Shown here one piece after another: positions 57,201-64,000 of a DNA stretch of 64,000 nt. The DNA comes from Manis javanica. Taxonomy: Eukaryota > Chordata > Mammalia > Pholidota > Manidae. The stretch's first letter is position 1, and the number at the start of each line of letters is the position of its first letter. The stretch lies in NCBI RefSeq assembly GCF_040802235.1, contig NC_133166.1, forward strand, positions 115,830,991 to 115,894,990. Direction: 5' to 3'. A program made the position numbers and the translations under genes. The notes under the pieces are model-generated. The model did no database searches. It was given only the letters and a program-made list of their open reading frames with translations, and was not told where the DNA came from.

Positions 57201-60200
57201 GTCCCTCTGGATTCCAGGCGTCATCCAGGTTCCCGCAGGGGCAAAGGGCACCGCTGGAGGCCCAGGGACTCATCCTTGCCCCAGAAGGGTCCCTGGTATT
57301 CTGGGCCACTCTGGGCCTCTCCTCCAGGCAGGTTTGGCCATGGGGGACTGTGTGGTCCTAGTCCCTTCTTCTCCCGGCCTGTCACAGCCCATCAGGACTC
57401 CAGGCTCCCCACTCCCGCTGGCCTAGCCTGGCAGGCAGGCAGGCTGGGTAGGGGTGGGGAAGGGAGGAGGTCAGGGCGCGGCAGGTGGATGTGGCAGCAG
57501 CGTAACAGTCTCCTGGGAGGCCTGCCAGCCATTATGCCACCCTCCCCCATGGCAGGGACCGCTCACTGAGCACAGGGAGGGCTGGGCTCCCACCCTCTGA
57601 GGCACCGATACCTGGCAGCCCTTTGACGCGGCCACTCCCCAAGGCAGGCACCTCACGCTAAACGGAGCCAGAGAGGCTTGGCCCCGGTGCTGGGTGGCGG
57701 GAGGAGCTGCCTGAGCACACAGAGCGGAGGGGAGTCTCAGAGCCCGCGGAGCCGGGGCAGGCCATCTAATGTTTCAGTTTCATCAGTACTTTTCTTCCAA
57801 AATGGCTAACCTCTCTATGTAAAACCCTGAGCTAGGCATATCCAAGCTTCAGGAGGAAAAACTGCAGGAATTTAAGGATGAGTGAGCTTTAGGGAGAGGC
57901 ACTTAAGAGGCTGAGTCAGGGTCTCAAATGCACACACACACAGGGCCTCCTGCACCCACTGCCAGTGGCTGGTGATGGAGAGGACGAGGACCCAGGGCAG
58001 GGTGGCCCCACGCAGGAGGGGCGCTGCCCTCACTTCCTCTGCCTGGACACCTCAGGAGGTGATGTGGAGGCACATGGAGATGTGGGGGAGGCCAGGGGCA
58101 TGTTAATGGAGAAGGGGTAAATATGGAAGCGCCAAAGTTTCGGGACAGGCCTCTGCTCTCGCCCCCTCAAAACAACAAAGGTGAAGAATGCACCTGCCCC
58201 AGCCCAGAACCCGTTCTGCTGGCACTGGCGTCCGTCTGCCCAGAGACTTTAATGAGCCACCTCATTTGGGGAGTTGATTCACCAGTGCCTGGCCCTCGCC
58301 TGGCCTCTGAGCTGGCGTGGCGCCTCGGTCCCAGCCCTGGAAGCTGGACATCAGGCCCAAGCTCTCGGGGGTCCCTCTGGCCTACCCGCCGGACGTCTGT
58401 CTGTGCACATGGGCTGGGGGCTGGGGTGGGGAGGGCAGGGTGTGCCAGAGCGTTGGCAGTTTCAGATGCCAGTTTACCAGCTAGTGAAGATCTTGGCAGA
58501 GAATTCAAAGCTGGATGACAATTTCCATTTCTCAACCCAGGTAGAGGCCAACGGGAACCTCTGCCCTCTTCCGTCACGGTGTCGGATAGTGAGGAGGCTC
58601 CCAGAAGTTGGAGCCTGGCCACACCGCGACACATGGAGCAGCGCAGGGAGGAATGACAGCAGGTGAGGGTTAACTGGCTTGTGGCCAAAGCCAGTTGTCA
58701 CTCTTGGCTGCTTTGTTCCTCTGGCAGTGGGCGGGGGTGGGGGGTCATGGTTAGGGTTCTCAGGATCTGGGCCAGTTTGGGAGGAGGCCTGTGACTGCCT
58801 CTCCTGTTCCACAGGAACCCTGAAATGGTGGTGCTGAGGAGCTGGGCCTCATCTGGCCTCAGTACTGCCTCTACCCAGGAGGGGCAGGTGAGGCTCGACG
58901 GGCAGCCACACGGCTGCCAGGGAGGGGATGTCTGCCTCATCCCACCTGCCCTGCCAAACCGGTCTTCCTGCCACCCCCGTGGACGTGTTCCTGCTGCCAC
59001 CACACGCACAGGGAGTGCTCAGTGGTGTGCTGCTCCTGTCGCTGGGTGTCACTAAGTGGCAGGAGGCAGGAAGCAGAACTGGTTGGGCCCTGCTCGTGCT
59101 GCTCTCTGTCCCCTAATTAGATGCTTCCGGCAAGGCGGCGGCCTCTGTGGTCACTCATCCTGCCCACAGCTGTGGAGTATGGCAAGGCCAGAGCGGTCTG
59201 GCCCTCTCCCCACTCCCTCAGGGGTTCGCAGGTTCCGCTTCGGGTGGCCCAATTTGCCTCCACCTGGCTGGCATTGAGGGCATGGGCCCGCCTCACGCTC
59301 AGCCAGTCCCCTCTCTCTTGCATTAAAAGCTGCTGGACAGAGTACCAGGTCCCCCCACCCAGGCTTCAGGGCACAAGGCCTGCCCCCCCACCCCCGCTCT
59401 CTGGGGAGAATAGGTGACCACACACGGCCAGTTCAGGCCGACCTGGAGGTTGGGGTTGAGTTCAGCTCTGAATGGGGGACCCCCTGTGACAGCACAGCCC
59501 AGGTTGGGATTAGGTGGCCCTGCAACCTTATCAGGAAGGGCGGGGCCCCCTGTGCCCTTCTCCCTCAGCCCCAGCAGGTCAGCTGGCCATGCCCAAAAGG
59601 CGGCCAGGGCCAGCCAGCTGGCAGAGGCAGGCAGCCCTGCAAACACAATGGGCTTGTCTCTCGGCCTGCTGTTTCCATCCTGTGAATGCCAAGTTTTTCT
59701 CCCAGGCAGTATCTTTTCCCCTTTCCCAACCACTTTTCATACCGTGTCCATAATGAAGTTAAAGCCATGCACTTCAGCCTTCAACCTGGGTGGACGGCCG
59801 AGCAGCGGGAACGGTGCTGCATGTGCACCCGCCAACCCTCCCATCTAGCCTGGCACTGGCCCCCAGTGGGGCAGCACGTGCTTGCTGAAGGTGCACAGCG
59901 TCAACTGGAGCCCTGGCAGCAGCAATGGCCACTCTTTGCTCCCATCCTCCCTGTGCCCAGAGGACTTGCCCCCCAACAGCTCTCTCTGGGACAAACGGCC
60001 TGGCAGCATTCCACCTCAGGTCACCCAAGCTGGGGACAAACAGTTTGGCAGCTTGGGTGACAGCTCTCCTTGGGATGGGCATGAGTGCCGTGTAGCCCAT
60101 GGCTGGGCCAAAGTTGCTTTCTGTCCCATCCACAGCCTGGCTGTCTATTCTCCCAGCCTCGCCTTCTCCCCGCTCCAACTCCTCACCACCACCACCACCC

Positions 60201-63200
60201 CGATGCATTTTGTGTCCCAAATCTGACTTTCTCAGCCTTTCTAACTCAGCCTGGAAAGAGGCGGCCCAGGTGCCTACCCTGCCTGGTCAGAGCCTTCAGT
60301 CTCCCCTCCTGCCTGGCTGTCTCCCCACGGTCGGTATGTATTGACACCAGGCTCAAGGAGGCTCTGAAGCAGGGGAGGGGTGGCAGGGGGCCTAGAAGGA
60401 GCCCTGGGAGGCCCTGGCTGGGAGCATGTCAGTCCAGCTCCCAGGCTCCCTCGGGTGCCTTCCTGGCCTTGCAGGCTTGGGGATCCCAGCTTCATCTCTT
60501 TTCCTGAGTTTCCCCTTCCAACCAAGAGATGGAATTTGTCCCCAGGCGCAGATGCCTGGGGTCCTCTCCAAGAAACCAGCATTTCTTCCAGGTTTGCACA
60601 GCCAATATTTATATACAGAGAAGCACAGGGAAGGGAAGGGCTGGCGGTGAAGGGCTCTGGAAAGGCTTGTGGGCCTCTGGGGCCCAAACAGATGACAGTG
60701 AAACCACAAACCCTCCCTGCCAATGCTCCCAGCATGAGCGGAGCCATCTCCCTCCCTTGCAGCCTTCCAACCCTTGTGCCCACCTCTGGGCTTTTCGGCA
60801 GCTTTGGGAGGAGTGAGGCCCCAGGGAAAGGTTCTGCTCCTGGGGGTGGAACTTGTAGAACCAGGCTGCAGGGATAGAGGATGCGGTGTGGGATCAGCCC
60901 AGGGCCCAGGAGTCAGGGCTGCCAGGTGGGGCCCGGCTCCTCTGTCAGGAAAAGCTTCTCCTTCCAGGCACTGAGCTTTAAGGGCCTCAGTGGGCCCTCA
61001 CAGGAAGTCAGACCTCAAAGGCATCCCTGTCCCCTAGGTCCCCTCCCCCAATGCAGTGGGAACGGGGTCAGTGCTTAGCTGGTCACAACGTGCTGAGTTT
61101 GTGAGGTGGGGTGAAGGAAACGTGCCCAGCCGGCTCCTGGGGTCATGGTTGGCTGGTGATGGAATGGCCCAGCCAGAGGACAGGCCACCACAAAACACTC
61201 CCCACTCTCCAGCCTTCTGAGGCACCCAAGCGTGGCCCGAAAACATTCCCTTTTTCATTTCCAAATACTGTGGGAAAACTCTCCAGGCCGCTTTTAGAGG
61301 CAAAATTAAGTTCTTTGACTTCTACACTTTGCTTGACCCCATAACACTTTCCCTCACCAGAGCCAAGAGGGCAAATTCTCACCTTCACCCTCCAGGTTAG
61401 ACACTCCCCCACCTCCCCAACTATCCCCAGATGATCCCAGAGAGTGAGTGGCCTGCACAGCATCCCTAACCTGGACAGCAGCAGCAGGTGGTGCAGACCC
61501 CCCAGAAGCCCTCCTCTTCACCTGTGGGCGCCCCTGGGGTTCAGGTCTCCCACGCCACTCCCGCTGGGGCCACCACAACTGTGACAGGGAAAATCACCAG
61601 GACGCAAGGAAGTCAACGATTTGAACAATCGGAATTTCTTTGTCCTTTGTTAAAGTCAATGCATGATCTGTTAGCGATTGAGATGTGAAATAAAGCTAAA
61701 AATAACAGCACACTGAGTCTCTGCAAGGCTCGCCTCACCTTTAACACAGTCCAAGTTCAGTTTATCAGATCCCAAGGAGCAGCTAAGCAGCAAGACAAAC
61801 AGGTGAGGGAGGAGGCAGGAGTGAGTCGGGGGCTCGGCCCCTAAGCAGGCCCTTTGTGGGTAGAAGGCCAGTCCACTCACCTGGGAACTTGGCGAAGCAA
61901 GAATTTAACAGAATCTTGGGCCCACAACCTGATCCACCTCAGATGAGGAGGCAACTCACTTCTTTTTGTCTCAGTTTCCCCATTTGGGTCAGCAGGGACT
62001 TGCGGCACATTCCCTGTTTTTTAAGGAAGCTGTTGAAGAGGGCCTGCACTTGAGAGAAAGGTAAGCTGTGAACATCCAGCCAGGGCCCTAGACCATTGGA
62101 TCCTGGTGGCCAAAAAGATCTCACCACTATACCCAGTGCCTCCAACAATTAATTTAGGAGAGAAACTGAGGCACAAGCCCTCACAGGGCCCCTCACCGAG
62201 CTCACTTCACCACTTTACTACAAGACCCGGGGCGGTGCCCTGGAGCCTGCATGCAGATCAAGGGTCAAAGTCGGTTGGTTAATTATGGTGTTCAGGGCAT
62301 CCCTGCCCCACCCCCAGGTCTGGGGAAGGGGAGGTCAGAAGGAAACTGGCTTTCTCCTGACCAAAGAGTTTGTTGGGGGCAAGGGGTGCGGGGAATATGC
62401 CAGAAAGGAAAGACATGTCTGTAGGGCTTCCAGAGGAAGATGCCACGGGAGGAAGAAATAACTTAGGTTACTCATTCTAAACTCTGACGCTGTCAAGGCG
62501 TCTTCCAAAAATAAACTGGGTGTACGGCTTCCCCGGGGCCTGGTCCTCTGGCTGTGGGGTGTGCTCCCTAAAACCACTTTCTGCTCAATGGTGTGGTGTG
62601 CGAAATTAAAGGACGCGAGTTTCGAGCAGATGTGAGATCGGATCCCACCTCCGTCTTCTGTACTTGGGGCGCCTTCCCCACTGTCTTCTCAGCCCCCCGT
62701 CGGCCCGACCCTCTCCGCGACCTTCTGGTCACCAGAATGGGAAGGAGACGGGGGAAGGAGACGGAGAGACCAATGACGGTGTCTTAAGCTCTGAGTCGTT
62801 TCTTAGATTTTGCACAAACCGCGGCCGAACTCCAGCACGCTCCCTGCCTCCCAAAGTGGCATCGCTCCAGTGACCTCCTCCCGCCCCATAAAAGTCCCGA
62901 CTTTCTGGATTTATGACTAGAGATTGGAGGGTCGCCTGAGCAGTGACACACCCCGTTGCCTCCCCTGCGCCGCTGCTCGGGCCGGTGGAGGGGAGGGCGG
63001 CACCGCGCGCCTCGGACGGGACGGGCTCTCGCCCCCACCTAGCGGCCCCCGCCCGCCCTCGGCGCCTCCCCCGCCCGCCTCCCCCCTCCCCCCGCGCCCG
63101 GGGCTAACGGAGCCGCGGTCGCTTAAACATTAAATCGGGCGCCCCCGCTGCGCCGGCCGTCGGGCTCGCTGCCGCAGCGTCCCGCACGCACGCCGCCTCG

Positions 63201-63640
63201 ACAGGGCCCTGCCGCCCCGCCCCGCAGGCGCCCCAGGCTCGAGGGCGGCGGGGGGCCGGGGGCCGGCGGGCCGGGCGCTCACCTGGCACGTAGATCTCGC
63301 CGCGCTCCTCATCTGGGAGCTCGCTCCAGTTCCTCTTGCACGTGGAGACGCACGGCTTCTTCACCAGAAACGCACGGGGCATTTTCGAACCCTCTTCGAA
63401 ACCCTCCGGCACCGTCCGCTTCCGTAGCTGGAGCCGGAGCCGTACCACCGTTCCCGGCCGCGCTGGAGGCGGGCGGAGGTGGGGGGCAGTTCAGCGAAGG
63501 AGTCGCCGAAGCGAACCCGCGTTCCGCGGAGACCCCGTGCCCGGGACGGCGCACGCCGGGGTCCAGTTCCGCGGAGCTGCTCCCGGCCTCCCTCCGAACG
63601 AGGTCCCTTGCAGCCAGGTGCACCGGGCGGCGGCGGAAGC
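52497..63640 (-). CDS. OVOL1: OVO-like zinc-finger transcription repressor 1 (4 coding exons, 267 aa, intact)
   Basis: OVOL1 is a nuclear C2H2 repressor that moves epithelial and germ cells from proliferation to differentiation and opposes the mesenchymal state. Coding exons are 63382-63283, 56872-56655, 54935-54746 and 54536-54241. They total 804 nt, 267 codons plus TGA, the usual family length. The protein starts with a SNAG repressor motif (MPRAFLVKK), then a proline/serine-rich linker and four zinc fingers: C120-H140, C148-H168, C176-H197 and the atypical C215-H236. Splice donors are GTGAGC, GTACCA and GTGAGC. Each acceptor is CAG and all phases join. The transcript limits 63640 and 52497 are estimates from the CpG-island promoter and the poly(A) candidate. 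Intron 1 is 6.4 kb. No break is seen. Confidence 0.96.
52517..52522 (-). terminator. Candidate OVOL1 polyadenylation signal (ATTAAA)
   Basis: The common ATTAAA variant reads on the minus strand and is followed in that direction by a U/G-containing tract. No canonical AATAAA is seen between it and the OVOL1 stop. Confidence 0.4.
56873..63282 (-). other. OVOL1 intron 1
   Basis: The 6.4-kb intron runs from GTGAGC to CAG. It is GC-rich and poor in mobile elements, which is common for introns with regulatory content. It contains a perfect 13-bp inverted repeat at 60020-60061. The 5' part (63000-63282) belongs to the promoter CpG island. Confidence 0.7.
60020..60061. repeat. Perfect 13-bp inverted repeat, 16-base loop
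   Basis: GTCACCCAAGCTG (60020-60032) and CAGCTTGGGTGAC (60049-60061) are exact complements. The RNA of either strand could fold into a stable hairpin. Confidence 0.85.
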
Positions 63641-63828
63641 GGCAGGTAAGCGTCTCCCGCTCGACTGGCGTCCCCGCGGCCGCTCGGGAAGTCTTAAAGT
63701 GCGAGCCGGACGGACGGGTTCACGCTTTATTGGCTCGCGGCGTTGTGTGTCGGTGGCTGGGCGGGCGGGTGGTGATCCGAGCTAATTAGCTTGGAGTGGC
63801 CCTGGGAACGACGGCGCATGCGTTGGGA

Positions 63829-63838
63829 AATAACGGTG
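63829..63838. promoter_or_regulatory. Overlapping OVO (CCGTTA) and MYB (TAACGG) site
   Basis: AATAACGGTG contains TAACGG, a c-Myb core. Its complement CCGTTA is the core recognised by OVOL1. It lies about 450 bases upstream of the OVOL1 ATG, where the gene is reported to repress itself by competing with c-Myb. Confidence 0.55.
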
Positions 63839-63864
63839 ACAACCCACCTATTTGTTACCTGTCG

Positions 63865-63872
63865 AACCGGTT
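63865..63872. promoter_or_regulatory. Grainyhead-like palindrome (AACCGGTT)
   Basis: A perfect AACCGGTT, the optimal GRHL dimer site, stands about 485 bases upstream of the OVOL1 ATG. It is next to a CAGGTA E2-box (complement of TACCTG, 63857-63862), of the kind bound by ZEB/SNAI repressors. Confidence 0.5.
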
Positions 63873-64000
63873 TCCATTCCGCTGCGGGTGAGGTGGCCTC
63901 GCGGCCTGGGCGGGGTGGCCGGGCGGAGGCGGTGGGGTAGGGGGGCGGGCGGGCGCAGGGCACCCAGCACTCCGCTGCCCAGCTAGTCTGGCCGCCTCTG

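Larger units (their letters stand above)
62600..64000. promoter_or_regulatory. OVOL1 CpG-island promoter
   Basis: Dense CpG extends from about 62620 past the window end and includes exon 1. GC boxes are frequent and no TATA box is near the ATG at 63382. The upstream part (63780-63880) carries clustered OVO/MYB, E2-box and grainyhead-type motifs. Confidence 0.8.

Noticed and set aside
63283-63448. Earlier in-frame ATG upstream of the OVOL1 start (at 63448)
   Set aside because: The ATG at 63382 begins the SNAG motif, which must be N-terminal to work, and gives the family length of 267 aa.

Overview
This window is mammalian nuclear DNA. It has spliced genes with GT-AG introns, CpG islands, LINE-1, MIR and L2 debris, microsatellites and an endogenous retrovirus, and nothing prokaryotic. 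The gene order CFL1 - SNX32 - OVOL1 is that of human 11q13.1, shown here in the opposite orientation. I see no primate Alu, ruminant, carnivore or rodent SINE. The young L1 3' end resembles one I associate with pangolins, but that is a weak recollection, so I claim only a non-primate placental mammal.

Layout: 1-1151 is a CpG-rich flank, perhaps the edge of the divergent neighbour (MUS81 in human). 1152-8945 is a complete, young betaretrovirus-type provirus on the minus strand: two 309/310-bp LTRs with 3 differences, a 6-bp target duplication, a tRNA-Lys1,2 primer site, gag, pro with dUTPase, pol, an open 603-codon env and a CTE-like export element. It is defective: gag has lost its capsid region and pol is shifted by a 10-bp tandem duplication. 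9300-13045 is CFL1 (+), intact, four exons. 14165-18140 holds the remains of SNX32 (-), a unitary pseudogene with at least five in-frame stops and about five frameshifts. 18.6-26.9 kb is repeat-rich (a fresh L1 with a 17-bp target duplication, a long old L1, LTR elements). 27.0-28.7 kb has an orphan CpG island followed by a purine-rich stretch with broken acidic reading frames. 29-52 kb is intergenic, with MIR/L2 relics, a second copy of the LTR family and a microsatellite. 52.5-63.4 kb is OVOL1 (-), intact, four exons, 267 aa, with its CpG-island promoter at the right edge.

Functionally, CFL1 encodes the ubiquitous actin-severing protein cofilin-1 and OVOL1 a zinc-finger repressor of epithelial differentiation. 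SNX32, a retromer-associated SNX-BAR protein gene in other mammals, is dead here. The provirus sits between the CFL1 promoter and the next gene and is transcribed away from CFL1. Most notable are the SNX32 loss, the chimeric provirus (betaretroviral gag-pro-pol, gamma-type env carrying the ASCT2-group receptor motif, CTE-like RNA element), and OVO/MYB and grainyhead-type sites upstream of OVOL1.
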